Made by a program: the position numbers and the translations under genes. The notes beneath the pieces are model-generated. The model ran no database searches and had not been told where the DNA came from. It saw nothing but the letters and a program-made list of their open reading frames with translations. DNA of 64,000 nt from Microterricola viridarii (GTDB lineage: Bacteria > Actinomycetota > Actinomycetes > Actinomycetales > Microbacteriaceae): positions 2,666,001 through 2,730,000 of the forward strand of contig NZ_CP014145.1 of assembly GCF_001542775.1 (NCBI RefSeq), read 5' to 3'. This document shows, in pieces, positions 1-8,556 of this stretch. Positions within the stretch are counted from its first letter, which is position 1. The number at the start of each line of letters is the position of its first letter.

Positions 1-945
1 GGCGAGCCGGTCGAACATGGGCGGCACCGCCGGCACGAAGGTCGGCGGGAACCGCTTCGCCGCCTGCGAGACCAGCTCGGGGTCGAACGTCGGGAACAGC
101 ACGGCGCGCGAGCCGGTCTCGACCGAGTAGATCACCGAGAGCAGCAGACCGAAGGAGTGGAACATCGGCAGCAGACCGTAGATGCTGCCCTCGCCGCGGG
201 TGAATTCCGGCATCCACGCGGCGCCCTGGCGGGCGTTCGACCAGAGGTTGGCGTGCGTGATCATGGCGCCCTTGGGCGTTCCGGTGGTGCCGGAGGTGTA
301 CTGCAGGCAGGCGACGTCGGATGCCGCCGGACGCGGGTGGGCGGCGGGCAGTGGCGCGGTGCGCTCCAGGGCGGCGAACGACACGGTTCCGGTGGTGGGG
401 CCGGTGAGCTTCGCGCGGGATTCGCGCGCCTTCGCCACCGGCAGCCGCAGCGCGAGGCGGGTCATGAACGGCATCGCCCGGGTCACGTCGACCGCGATGA
501 CGGTGCTGATGCCGAGCTCGGCCGGCAGCGACTGGATGGTGGGGGCGACCTTGTCCCAGCTGACGACAACCTGGGCGCCGTGGTCGCGGAACTGCGTCTC
601 GAGCTCGTCACGGGTGTAGAGCGGGTTGTGCTCGACGACGATCGCGCCGAGGCGCAGCACCGCGTAGAACGCGATGACGTGCTGCGGGGCGTTCGGCATG
701 ATCAGGGCGACCCGGTCGCCGGCCTGCACGCCGAGCTTCGACAGCCCGTTCGCGAAGCGCGCGACGCGGTCGGCGAGCTCGCGGTACTTCACCGTCTCGC
801 CGAAGAAGCTGATGGCGTCGCGGTCGGACCACTGGGCGACGCGCTCGTCGAGCAGGTCGACGAGCGACCCGGTCACGGGCTCGATGTCGACGGGGGTTCC
901 GGGCGCGTAAAAGCGGTTCCAAGCTCGGGTTTCGTTCAGATTCAC
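1..945 (-). CDS. long-chain fatty acid--CoA ligase, C-terminal part cut off
   Basis: Adenylate-forming enzyme that would activate a fatty or aryl acid to its CoA thioester. The first 315 codons are present and the gene runs off the left edge. The AMP-binding P-loop YTSGTTGTPKG lies at residues 216-226, followed by GAMITHANL, the usual acyl-CoA synthetase pattern. An in-frame TGA lies nine codons upstream, and the GTG at 945 is the only ATG/GTG/TTG between it and the conserved N-terminus (VNLNETRAWNRFY), although the Shine-Dalgarno is weak. It is read in the same direction as the fatty-acid-modifying pair to its right, so a joint role in lipid metabolism is possible but inferred. Chain-length specificity cannot be judged without the missing C-terminus. 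Confidence 0.9.
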   Translation of the reverse strand, partial: MNLNETRAWNRFYAPGTPVDIEPVTGSLVDLLDERVAQWSDRDAISFFGETVKYRELADRVARFANGLSKLGVQAGDRVALIMPNAPQHVIAFYAVLRLGAIVVEHNPLYTRDELETQFRDHGAQVVVSWDKVAPTIQSLPAELGISTVIAVDVTRAMPFMTRLALRLPVAKARESRAKLTGPTTGTVSFAALERTAPLPAAHPRPAASDVACLQYTSGTTGTPKGAMITHANLWSNARQGAAWMPEFTRGEGSIYGLLPMFHSFGLLLSVIYSVETGSRAVLFPTFDPELVSQAAKRFPPTFVPAVPPMFDRLA

Positions 946-1002
946 GGGGTCCAGCTTACTGAGCCTGAGCGCCGCTCAGCTTCGCCGGCCGCAGTGTTCC
1001 GG

Positions 1003-2349
1003 TCAGGGCGTCCACCACGGGCGCAGTGGCAGATCACCGATGCCGCCCTTCGCATCCGGTTTGACTGCGAGCACCTGGTGCAGCTGGATCCCGTTGCTCT
1101 CGAATGCGAGCCGGGAGCCGGCCATGTAGAGCCCCCACACCTTCGCGGTGGGCAGCCCCACCTCGGCGACCGCCTCGTCCCAGTGGGCGACGAGGTTGGC
1201 GCACCAATCGCGCAGCGTCAGCGCATAGTGCCGGCGCAAATTCTCTTCGTGCAGCACCTCGAGGCCGACATCCTGTGCCGCGGTGATGATGCGCCCGGAG
1301 CCGGTGAGCTCGCCGTCGGGGAACACGTAGCGGTCTATGAAGCCGCCGGCCGCCGCCTTGTGCGTGTTCTCTGGCCGGGTGATGCAGTGGTTGAGCAGCA
1401 GGCCGCCCGGGCGCAGCCGCGACTGCAAAAACGCGAAGTACGCCCCGTAGTTGCGCACGCCGATGTGCTCGAGCAGCCCGATCGAGGAGACGGCGTCGAA
1501 GCGGGTCTCGCCGATGTCGCGGTAGTCGCCGTAGCGCACCTCCGCCAGGCCGTCGAGGCCCTCGTCGGCGATGGCCTGCTGCGCCCACGCGGTCTGCTCC
1601 CTCGACAGCGTCACCCCGGTGGCGCGGATGCCGCGGCGGGCGGCGTAGCGCACCATGCCGCCCCAGCCGCAGCCGACATCCAGCAGCCGGTCGCCCGGCT
1701 GCAGCCTCAGCTTCTCGAACACCAGCCGGTACTTGTTCTCCTGCGCCTCGTCGAGGCTGGCCTCCGCGTCTGGATAGCACGCGCAGGTATAGGTCATCGA
1801 GGGGCCGAGCACCCACTCGTAGAAGGTGTTGGAGACGTCGTAGTGGTGGTGGATCGCGTCGGCGTCGCGCCCCTTGCTGTGCCGCAGCCCCGAGGCGGCG
1901 CGGCGCCAGCGGGCGGGGGCTTCCTCGGGCGGCGGGGCGACCGGCAGCAGGTGCGAGACGCCGATGGAGCGCACGATGTCGGCGATCACCCGCGGGTGCG
2001 GCAGCGTGAAGACGAGGTCTCCGGCGAGCGCCTTCAGCAGCTCGTACGGGTCGCCGGGGTGCACCCCGTGGATCTCGAGGTCGCCGGCGATGTAGGCGCG
2101 GGCCAGGCCGAGGTCGCCGCGGCCGGTGGCCAGGTAGCTGGTGCCGCGCGGCGACTTCAGCTCGATCCCGAGCGCTGCGTCCGGCGGGCCGGCGGAGCTG
2201 CCGTCGTAGGCGGTGAAGCGCAGCGGGAGGCGGCCGCCGGCGAGGATCTCCAGGATCTGCGCCAGGGTGAGCTTCGGCGCATGCTCCCCCTGGGCCGCCG
2301 CACCGTCTGGTTCTGCCGCATCCGGAGTCCGCTCTTTGAACGTCGTCAT
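1003..2349 (-). CDS. tmsB: cyclopropane-fatty-acyl-phospholipid synthase family methyltransferase (TmsB/UfaA1-like)
   Basis: A 448-residue SAM-dependent methyltransferase that acts on unsaturated phospholipid acyl chains. The SAM site LLDVGCGWGG is at residues 222-231, and the acyl-chain region HHHYDVSNTFYEWVLGPS with the following MTYTCACY is at about 167-192, both typical of CFA synthases. The ATG at 2349 overlaps the stop of the upstream flavoprotein gene by 4 bp (ATGA), so the two are translationally coupled. Known family context: this methyltransferase/FAD-reductase pair in actinobacteria (Rv0447c/Rv0449c, tmsB/tmsA) makes 10-methylene and then 10-methyl branched fatty acids such as tuberculostearic acid. 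I infer that role from the pairing; a plain cyclopropane synthase is the alternative. Confidence 0.88.
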   Translation of the reverse strand: MTTFKERTPDAAEPDGAAAQGEHAPKLTLAQILEILAGGRLPLRFTAYDGSSAGPPDAALGIELKSPRGTSYLATGRGDLGLARAYIAGDLEIHGVHPGDPYELLKALAGDLVFTLPHPRVIADIVRSIGVSHLLPVAPPPEEAPARWRRAASGLRHSKGRDADAIHHHYDVSNTFYEWVLGPSMTYTCACYPDAEASLDEAQENKYRLVFEKLRLQPGDRLLDVGCGWGGMVRYAARRGIRATGVTLSREQTAWAQQAIADEGLDGLAEVRYGDYRDIGETRFDAVSSIGLLEHIGVRNYGAYFAFLQSRLRPGGLLLNHCITRPENTHKAAAGGFIDRYVFPDGELTGSGRIITAAQDVGLEVLHEENLRRHYALTLRDWCANLVAHWDEAVAEVGLPTAKVWGLYMAGSRLAFESNGIQLHQVLAVKPDAKGGIGDLPLRPWWTP

Positions 2350-3755
2350 CGTCGTTGCACCGCCTTCGCGTAGAGGTCGAGGAGTCGTGAGTCTGGGTCG
2401 TACCGCTTCTTCACGGCGCGGTAGGCCTCGCCGCCGTAGAGCGCGTCGAACTCCGCCGGCGCATAGAAAGAGTCGGAGTACAACGACTTGTGCCCGTCGA
2501 GCGCGCCGACCTTGCGCTCGATCAGCCGGTTCGTCTCGCCGTGCAGGCGCCCGACCGGCACCGTCGACCAGAAGCCGACGTTGACGTAGCTGCGGTGCGG
2601 CCGCAGCGGGTAGAGCGGCCAAACGGCGGCATCCGCGTCGCCGGCGCTCGCCGGGCCGCCCTCGCGCAGGCGCAGCGGGCACAGCCAGATCGGGGTGATC
2701 GGCACGCGGGCCAGAAACCAGTCCAGGAACTCGACGCAGCGCTCGATCGGGATCTCGACGTCTTGCACGACCCGCTCCCGCCGCGGCTTGCCCTTGACCC
2801 GTTCGAGGCGGTCGCCGATGTGGAACCGCTGCTCGTACCGCATCAGCGCGCCATAGACGCTGCTGCGCCGGTAGCGCTTCGGCCAGAGCCGTCGGATGCG
2901 CGGGTCCTGCGCGCCGAACGCCTCCGAGCACCAGAACCAGTCGGTGTCCCAGCGCCACAGGTAGTCGTGGATCGTGAGCCGGTCGGTGCTGATCCGGCCC
3001 TCGTGCTGGATGGAGCGGTAGTAGATCGCCTGGTCGGTGTAGTCGCTGACCGGGCCGGGCACATCGCTCTGCGTGCCCACAGAGAGGTAGCTCTCCTCCT
3101 CGCTGAAAACGACCCCGTCGAGGTAGTCGACGCGGATGCCGTCCAGCTGCGCGGTCTCGATGATGCGCCCCATCGCCTCGACGAGTTCGGTGAGGGTGTG
3201 GAAGCGCACATGCCGGAGTTCGACGAACGGCTTCACCTCCTCCAGCTCGATGCGGAGGCGCACCGCGTAGCCGAGGGTGCCGTAGGAGTTGGGGAAGGCG
3301 CGGAACAGATCGGGGTTCTCCTCCGGGGAGGCGGTGAGCAGCTCCCCCGCGCCGGTCAGAATGTCCATCTCGAGCACCGACTCGTGCGGCAGGCCGTTGC
3401 GGAACGACGTCGACTCGATGCCCAGGCCGGTCACCGCCCCGCCGAGGGTGATCGTCTTCAGCTGTGGCACCACCAGCGGGGCCAGCCCGTACTGCAGCGT
3501 CGCGGCGACCAGGTCCTCGTAGGTGCACATGCCGGCGACATCCGCGGTGCGCGCTGCGGGGTCGACGGAGATGACGTCGGTCAGCCCGGTGGTGTCCAGG
3601 CCCGGAGCACGCACCTTGGTGCGCGTGCGGAACAGGTTCGAGGTCGGTTTGGCCAGCCGCACCGGCACCTTCTCCGGCAGTGCCCGATAGCTCGCGAGAA
3701 GGCGCTGCACGCCATCGGCGTGAGCGACCCGTGCATCAGCCGGAGCAACGGACAC
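2346..3755 (-). CDS. tmsA: FAD-binding oxidoreductase (TmsA-like, 10-methylene fatty acid reductase)
   Basis: A 469-residue flavoprotein of the DHCR24/FAD-binding-4 type. The FAD-binding half includes LGGAVTGLGIESTSFRNG and the preceding AGMCTYEDLVAAT, as in berberine-bridge and 24-dehydrocholesterol-reductase-like proteins. It sits directly upstream of, and overlaps by 4 bp, the CFA-synthase-like gene. In the known tms/bfa system the flavoprotein uses NADPH to reduce the 10-methylene product to a 10-methyl chain. The start is a GTG at 3755, giving VSVAPADARVAHADG. No better ATG is seen in frame. Cytosolic, with no signal peptide. Function is inferred from gene pairing plus family. Confidence 0.85.
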   Translation of the reverse strand: MSVAPADARVAHADGVQRLLASYRALPEKVPVRLAKPTSNLFRTRTKVRAPGLDTTGLTDVISVDPAARTADVAGMCTYEDLVAATLQYGLAPLVVPQLKTITLGGAVTGLGIESTSFRNGLPHESVLEMDILTGAGELLTASPEENPDLFRAFPNSYGTLGYAVRLRIELEEVKPFVELRHVRFHTLTELVEAMGRIIETAQLDGIRVDYLDGVVFSEEESYLSVGTQSDVPGPVSDYTDQAIYYRSIQHEGRISTDRLTIHDYLWRWDTDWFWCSEAFGAQDPRIRRLWPKRYRRSSVYGALMRYEQRFHIGDRLERVKGKPRRERVVQDVEIPIERCVEFLDWFLARVPITPIWLCPLRLREGGPASAGDADAAVWPLYPLRPHRSYVNVGFWSTVPVGRLHGETNRLIERKVGALDGHKSLYSDSFYAPAEFDALYGGEAYRAVKKRYDPDSRLLDLYAKAVQRR

Positions 3756-3815
3756 GCCACCACGCTAGCTCGCAACCTCGCGCGCCGCGAGGGTCAAATC
3801 CGTCGGCCGTCCCGC

Positions 3816-4313
3816 TCACCCCTGGAAGTCCTCGGGGTCCACACCGTCCAAGAACCTCTTGAACTCATCGACCGCGTCGTCCTCGTCGGCCACCGTCTCC
3901 ACCATGCCGGCGGGGATCCCCGCCTCCTCCAGTACCGCGTCGGCGACGAAGAGCGGCGTCTGGGTCCGCACCGCGAGGGCGACGGAATCCGAGGGCCGGG
4001 CATCCAGCACCAGCCGGCCGGTGGCCGTGGCCAGGGTGATCTCGGCGTAGAAGGTGCCCCCGTCGATGCGGGTCACCTCGATTCGTTCGACGCGAGCGCC
4101 AACGCTCTCGATGAGCGTCTTCATCAGGTCGTGGGTCAGCGGCCGCGGGGGCAGGTCCCCGCCCAAGGCGAACAGCGTCGAGGTCGCTTCCTGCTCGCCG
4201 ACCCAGATCGGCAGCACTCGTCCCACGCCGGGCGCGTCCGAGACTGACTTCAACAGGATGACGTGCTTACCCTCGACGTCCAGGGCGACCCCGAGTACGC
4301 GAACCTCTACCAT
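3816..4313 (-). CDS. bifunctional nuclease family protein (DUF151)
   Basis: A 165-residue protein of the DUF151 bifunctional nuclease family. It shows the conserved order VRVLGVALD, ILLKSV, LPIWVGEQEATSTLFALGG, LTHDLMKTLIESVGARVERIEVTRIDGGTFYAEITL and RPSDSVALAVRTQTPLFV. The start is set at the ATG at 4313, which has GGGAG five bases upstream; a longer reading to 4391 adds 26 residues without family similarity. It is single-copy and widespread in actinobacteria, often near MerR and FtsK-like genes that are absent here. It is read divergently from the phn-type operon. The physiological role is uncertain. Confidence 0.88.
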   Translation of the reverse strand: MVEVRVLGVALDVEGKHVILLKSVSDAPGVGRVLPIWVGEQEATSTLFALGGDLPPRPLTHDLMKTLIESVGARVERIEVTRIDGGTFYAEITLATATGRLVLDARPSDSVALAVRTQTPLFVADAVLEEAGIPAGMVETVADEDDAVDEFKRFLDGVDPEDFQG

Positions 4314-4413
4314 GTCCACTCCCGTCGAACCGTCGGGCATGACACCGACATAGTACGTCCGGAGACCGCGTGACGGCCCGGGAACCGACATCAGAGGAGG
4401 CGCTCCACCAGTT

Positions 4414-4504
4414 GTTCACCGTCCATTTGATTCGCAGTACGGCGGTCTCGTAATTGCCGCTCACCTTCGGGAGTTTGGATACCGGTGTTCTCGCAATTCG
4501 CGAG
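4414..4504 (+). promoter_or_regulatory. upstream region of the phn-type operon: possible PHO half site, promoter and palindrome
   Basis: In the 214-bp divergent gap before the substrate-binding gene, GTTCACC at 4414-4420 matches the actinobacterial PHO-box half site, but a good second direct repeat is lacking. A possible sigma-70 promoter is TTGCCG (4454-4459), a 17-bp spacer, then GGATAC. CTCGCAATTCGCGAG at 4490-4504 is a palindrome (CTCGC-N5-GCGAG) 24 bp before the ATG, and CTCGTAATT at 4447-4455 repeats its left half. This is a plausible operator for the TetR regulator at the end of the same operon. All functional assignments are inferred. Confidence 0.35.
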
Positions 4505-4527
4505 GGCCCACACCCTGAAAGGTCGCC

Positions 4528-5427
4528 ATGCGTCGCTTTACCCTGCCCGCGATGGGCATGCTCGCCATCTCCGCCCTCGCACTCACGGGGTGCCAGGCCG
4601 CCGAGGCCGGCTCCGCGTCGGCCCCGGACGCCCCCATCACGATCGCGACGATTCCCGTCTCGGACGACCCGACGGTCGAGAACCCGGTCGCGGCTCTGGC
4701 CCGCTTGCTCGAGGAGGAGACCGGACGCACCGTCGAGATCACCGACGTGCCCGACTATCTGAGCGTCGTCGAGGCGATTCGCTCCGACCATGTCGATATC
4801 GGCATCATGAGCGGCTTCCCCTCCGCGCTCGCCGTCAACACCGGCGAGGTCGACGCGCTGCTCGCGTGGAAGGGCAGCGGCGACCCGGTCTCGACCTGCG
4901 TCGTGCTGGACGACTCGCCCATCCAGAGCGTCGAGGACTTCGCGGGCAAGACGGTCGCCTTCGCCGACCAGGCCTCCAGCTCCGGCTACTTCATGCCCGT
5001 CTACATGCTGCACGAGGCGGGCCTTGAGCAGGGCAAGGACTACACCTCGATCTTCGCCGGCGGCCACGAGGGTAGCTTCGCCGCGCTGGCGCAGGGCCAG
5101 GTGGATGCCGCTTGCACCGCGTTCGTGCTGACCGAGATGGGTGCGCCCATGTTCCCCTTCGCCGACGGCGAGTGGCGGGCCGTCGGCGAGAGCCCCTCGA
5201 TGGACGTCATGGGTACCGTGCTCGCGCGCCAGTCCCTCGACGACGAGACCCGCACGCTGTTGCAGGACGCACTGCCGAAGGTGTTCTCCGCGGAAAACGC
5301 CGAGGCACTCGCCGGCTACAGCTCCTTCATCGGCCTCGACGTCGAGATCGCCCCGAAGCCGAGCGCCTTCGCCTCCTTCGCGAAGATCGCGGCCGTCGCC
5401 GGCGTGAAGCTCGAGGACTTGAAGTGA
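4528..5427 (+). CDS. phnD: phosphonate/phosphite-type ABC transporter substrate-binding lipoprotein
   Basis: A 299-residue lipoprotein. The signal peptide ends in LALTGC with the lipidated Cys at residue 22, so it is tethered outside the membrane. The body is a PhnD-like type II binding protein: VVEAIRSDHVDIGIMSGFPSA, then SVEDFAGKTVAFADQASSSG, the conserved loop that binds the phosphonate, phosphate or phosphite group. It is the first gene of a coupled operon with ATPase, permease, phosphatase and TetR genes. The ligand is not predictable from sequence; phosphonate, phosphite or an organophosphate are all possible. Confidence 0.9.
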   Translation: MRRFTLPAMGMLAISALALTGCQAAEAGSASAPDAPITIATIPVSDDPTVENPVAALARLLEEETGRTVEITDVPDYLSVVEAIRSDHVDIGIMSGFPSALAVNTGEVDALLAWKGSGDPVSTCVVLDDSPIQSVEDFAGKTVAFADQASSSGYFMPVYMLHEAGLEQGKDYTSIFAGGHEGSFAALAQGQVDAACTAFVLTEMGAPMFPFADGEWRAVGESPSMDVMGTVLARQSLDDETRTLLQDALPKVFSAENAEALAGYSSFIGLDVEIAPKPSAFASFAKIAAVAGVKLEDLK

Positions 5428-6272
5428 GAACCGTGGTTCGGCCAGCCGACCTCCGCGTCGATGCCCTGGCATCCGACGCAATGCCCACCACCGCCCAGCT
5501 GCGCCACGCCCTGCCCCTCGTCTCGGTGCGCGGCCTGCGCGTCGCCTACGACGAGCAGCTCGTGCTGAACGGGGTCGAGCTCGACCTGTTCCCGGGCGAG
5601 ATGGTCGCCCTGCTCGGCGCCTCCGGTTCGGGCAAGTCCACACTGATGAAGAGCCTCACCGGGTTCGCGCCGATCGCGGGCGGCAGCGTGCGGGTCGCCG
5701 GGCACGACGTCACCAACCTGGCCCGCGGCGAGCTGCGCACGCTGCGGTCGGAGGTCGGCCAGGTGTTCCAGCAGTTCAACCTGATCCCGCGGCTGAGCGT
5801 GCTCGCCAACGTGCTCACCGGCGCACTGCACGAGGCCGGCCCGATCAATCTGATCGGCGGCTTCTCCAGCGCGCACCGGGCGAGGGCCATGCACCTGCTC
5901 GACCGGGTGGGCATCGCCCACAAGGCGAAGGATGCCGCCCGCTCGCTGAGCGGCGGCCAGCAGCAGCGCGTCGCCATCGCGCGGGCGCTGATGCAGCAGC
6001 CGCGGGCCATCCTCGCCGATGAGCCGGTCGCTTCCCTGGACCCCAAGCTCGCCGACTCGGTGCTCGAGCTGCTGCGCGAGATCGCGACAGAGGACGGCAT
6101 ACCCGTGCTGGTCAGCCTGCATGTGCTGCCGCTGGCCCTCGCGCACAGCGACCGCATCGTCGGGCTACGGCACGGCGAGATGGTGCTCTCCGGGCGCACC
6201 GCGCAGCTCGACGCCGCCGAGCTCGCGGTGCTCTACCGGGACGAGGAGGCGGGCGATGAGCGCGACCACTGA
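5424..6272 (+). CDS. phnC: phosphonate-type ABC transporter ATP-binding protein
   Basis: A 282-residue ATPase that energises uptake of the ligand captured by the upstream lipoprotein. Walker A GASGSGKST, the Q-loop in QVFQQFNLI, signature LSGGQQQRVAIARAL, and Walker B ILADEPVASLDP are intact. I place the start at the GTG at 5424, which overlaps the substrate-binding gene's TGA and has GAGG seven bases upstream. The ATG at 5481 has no Shine-Dalgarno and would trim 19 residues. The gene overlaps the permease start by 17 bp. Confidence 0.9.
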   Translation: MRTVVRPADLRVDALASDAMPTTAQLRHALPLVSVRGLRVAYDEQLVLNGVELDLFPGEMVALLGASGSGKSTLMKSLTGFAPIAGGSVRVAGHDVTNLARGELRTLRSEVGQVFQQFNLIPRLSVLANVLTGALHEAGPINLIGGFSSAHRARAMHLLDRVGIAHKAKDAARSLSGGQQQRVAIARALMQQPRAILADEPVASLDPKLADSVLELLREIATEDGIPVLVSLHVLPLALAHSDRIVGLRHGEMVLSGRTAQLDAAELAVLYRDEEAGDERDH

Positions 6273-7113
6273 GACTCCCCCCGCTCCGGCTGTGCGCCGC
6301 GAGACGACTCCCACCCCGCTGAGCGCGGCGGAACGGGCCCGCCTGGAGCGCGCGTTCAGGGCGCCGCGCAGCCGGTTCCTGATCGGCATCCCGGTCGCGA
6401 TCCTGCTGCTGCTCTGGTCGTTCAACGGCGCGGAGTTCAACTTCGCGAAGCTCGGCCAGGGCACCGTCAACATGGGTGAGTTCCTCTCCCGCCTGTTCCC
6501 ACCCGACTTCAGCAAGTTCGGCACCATCGCCGAGCTGCTCATCGAGACCTTCCAGATGGCCATCGTCGGCACCGTGCTCGGCGCCGTGCTGTCGCTGTTC
6601 GTCGCGTTCGCGGCCGCCTCGAACATCGCGCCGAAGTGGCTGTATTACCCGGCACGCTGGGTGATGAACGCCATCCGCTCGGTGCCCGACCTGGTCTTCG
6701 CCCTCATGTTCGTCTCCGCCGTCGGCCTCGGCCCGTTCGCCGGAATCCTCGCCATGACGCTCGGCTCCCTCGGCTCGATCGGCAAGATCTTCGCCGAGGC
6801 GATGGAGTCCGTCGACAACGGGCCGATCACCGCGATGCAGGCCGTCGGCGCGTCCAAGCGCCAGGTGATCCAGTACGGCGTTCTGCCGCAGGCCGCGCCG
6901 CTGCTGGTCTCGTACACGCTGCTGCTTTTCGAGGGCAACGTGCGCGGGGCGACGATCCTCGGCCTCGTCGGAGCCGGCGGCATCGGCCTCGAGCTGACCA
7001 CCGCCATGCGCATGTACGACTACGGGCACCTGAGCGCCATCATCATCTGCATCATCGTGCTTGTCACGGCCATCGACCAGGGCAGCGCCCTCATCAGAAA
7101 GAGAATCACATGA
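6256..7113 (+). CDS. phnE: phosphonate-type ABC transporter permease
   Basis: A 285-residue inner-membrane permease. It has a cytosolic N-terminus of about 40 residues, a first membrane segment FLIGIPVAILLLLWSF, then five further segments. The EAA-type coupling loop EAMESVDNGPITAMQAVGAS meets the ATPase, and GLVGAGGIGLELT is characteristic of PhnE. The ATG at 6256 is preceded by GAGGAGG. The stop TGA overlaps the next gene's ATG (ATGA at 7110-7113). Confidence 0.92.
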   Translation: MSATTETPPAPAVRRETTPTPLSAAERARLERAFRAPRSRFLIGIPVAILLLLWSFNGAEFNFAKLGQGTVNMGEFLSRLFPPDFSKFGTIAELLIETFQMAIVGTVLGAVLSLFVAFAAASNIAPKWLYYPARWVMNAIRSVPDLVFALMFVSAVGLGPFAGILAMTLGSLGSIGKIFAEAMESVDNGPITAMQAVGASKRQVIQYGVLPQAAPLLVSYTLLLFEGNVRGATILGLVGAGGIGLELTTAMRMYDYGHLSAIIICIIVLVTAIDQGSALIRKRIT

Positions 7114-7904
7114 GCACCACCACCCTCTCCCCCGCCGACATCGAGCTCTCCGGCATCGACATCGTCTTGAGCGCTCCGGTCAACCTGCGCGATCTCGGCG
7201 GCATCCCGATCGGCGACGGCCACGTGCTGCCCGGCCTCGCCATCCGAGCCGACGACCTCTCCACCATCACCGCGGATGCTGCGGCCGCCCTGATTGAGGG
7301 CGGGCTCGCCGCGGTCATCGACCTCCGCACCCCGCTCGAGGTCTCGCTGACCGGCCGCGGGCCGCTCGGAGGCCACGCCGTCGCGTACCACCACCTTCCG
7401 CTGATGGCGAGCGTTGCCGACGGCATGCCCAAGGAGGTGCCGAGCTTCACCGCCGAGGCCATGGGCCAGATGTACCTCGGCATGGTCGAGCGCGCCGCGC
7501 CGCAGCTCGTCACGGCGCTGGGCATCATCGCCTTCGCGCCGGGCACGACCGCGTTCCACTGCGCGGCCGGCCGCGACCGCACAGGCGTGTTGGCCGCCAT
7601 GATCCTGCTCATCCTGGGCGCCGACGACGACGACATCGTCGCCGACTACGCGCGCACCGGTCCCAACATGGCCGCGATCTTGGAGCGCACCCGGCCCGTG
7701 ATGGGCGCGATGATGGCCCGTCTGGGCATCGACTTCAACGGGGCGAGCGCCGCCTCGCTCACCGAGGAGCCGATGCAGCCTTCGATGCGAGTGCTGCTCG
7801 CCGGCCTCCGCGAACGCCACGGCGACGTGCTCGCCCCGCTGCGCGCGGCCGGCCTCGGCGACGACACCGTCGCCCGGCTGCGGGCTCGAGCGCTCGGCGC
7901 ATGA
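7110..7904 (+). CDS. tyrosine-protein phosphatase (CX5R) family protein in the phn-type operon
   Basis: A 264-residue phosphatase of the bacterial Tyr/lipid phosphatase family (MptpB/LipA-like). The P-loop HCAAGRDRTG gives the catalytic Cys and Arg, the N-terminal NLRDLGGIPIGDG and IRADDLSTIT are the family's opening motifs, and AVIDLRTPLEV follows. There is no signal peptide, so it acts in the cytosol. It overlaps the permease gene by 4 bp and the TetR gene by 4 bp. I infer that it hydrolyses the imported organophosphate or a derivative, but a protein or phosphoinositide substrate cannot be excluded. Confidence 0.85.
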   Translation: MSTTTLSPADIELSGIDIVLSAPVNLRDLGGIPIGDGHVLPGLAIRADDLSTITADAAAALIEGGLAAVIDLRTPLEVSLTGRGPLGGHAVAYHHLPLMASVADGMPKEVPSFTAEAMGQMYLGMVERAAPQLVTALGIIAFAPGTTAFHCAAGRDRTGVLAAMILLILGADDDDIVADYARTGPNMAAILERTRPVMGAMMARLGIDFNGASAASLTEEPMQPSMRVLLAGLRERHGDVLAPLRAAGLGDDTVARLRARALGA

Positions 7905-8548
7905 CGCTGCACGACACTCCGCCCACCACCCTGCTCGCCGCTGGGGATGCCGGGGCCGCGGTTCGCCGCGGCCCCGGTCGCCCGCGCGACGAGGAGCTCG
8001 ACGGCCAGATCCTGCAGGCGGTGCTGGCGTTGATCGACACCGAGCAGGAGGTCACCGTCGCCCGGGTGATCGCGGGCAGCGGTGTCAGCCGGGCCGCGCT
8101 CTACCGGCGCTGGCCGTCGATGACGACCCTCATCGCCGCCGCGCTCGACGTCGGGCGCAGCGTGCCGGCCGAGGTTCCAACCGATGGCGACCTGCGCGAC
8201 GTGATCTTCGCCGGGATTTTGGGCGACCCGAGCTTCGGCGCCGACTCCCGCTACAGCGAGACCCGCTTCCGCCAGCGCATCCGGCTGGTCATGGCCGATC
8301 GGCAGCTGCAAAAGGCCTACTGGCACTCACACGTGGCACGCCGGCGCGAGCCGATGGAGCGCGCCCTCCAGCGGGGCCGCGAGCGCGGCATCCTGCGCCC
8401 CGACCTCGACACCGAGGCCAGCTTCGACGCCATCGCGGGTGCCTGCTACTACCAGCTCGTGGTGCGCGGCGACAGCTTCGACGACCCCGCCACCCGCGCC
8501 CGGGTGAGCGCAGCGCTCGACATCGTGTGGCGCGGCATGCTCGTCTGA
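7901..8548 (+). CDS. TetR/AcrR family transcriptional regulator, last gene of the phn-type operon
   Basis: A 215-residue regulator. The DNA-binding domain spans about residues 32-80: ILQAVLALIDTEQEVTVARV then GVSRAALYRRWPSMTTLIAAAL, a standard TetR helix-turn-helix. Residues 1-30 are a disordered Pro/Ala/Gly-rich extension. The ATG overlaps the phosphatase stop (ATGA at 7901-7904), so it is made from the same message and probably autoregulates the operon; the palindrome at 4490-4504 is a candidate site. The ligand is unknown. Confidence 0.88.
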   Translation: MTLHDTPPTTLLAAGDAGAAVRRGPGRPRDEELDGQILQAVLALIDTEQEVTVARVIAGSGVSRAALYRRWPSMTTLIAAALDVGRSVPAEVPTDGDLRDVIFAGILGDPSFGADSRYSETRFRQRIRLVMADRQLQKAYWHSHVARRREPMERALQRGRERGILRPDLDTEASFDAIAGACYYQLVVRGDSFDDPATRARVSAALDIVWRGMLV

Positions 8549-8556
8549 GTGCGGCC

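Noticed and set aside
157..2373. Very long plus-strand open frame opposite the lipid genes
   Set aside because: It is the antisense of the CFA-synthase gene and ligase; the composition is Arg/Gly/Ala/Val-rich with no family motif, typical of a GC-rich shadow frame.
4414..4420. GTTCACC as a full PhoP-binding PHO box
   Set aside because: Only one good 11-bp half repeat is present; the second is poor, so PhoP control is not claimed.
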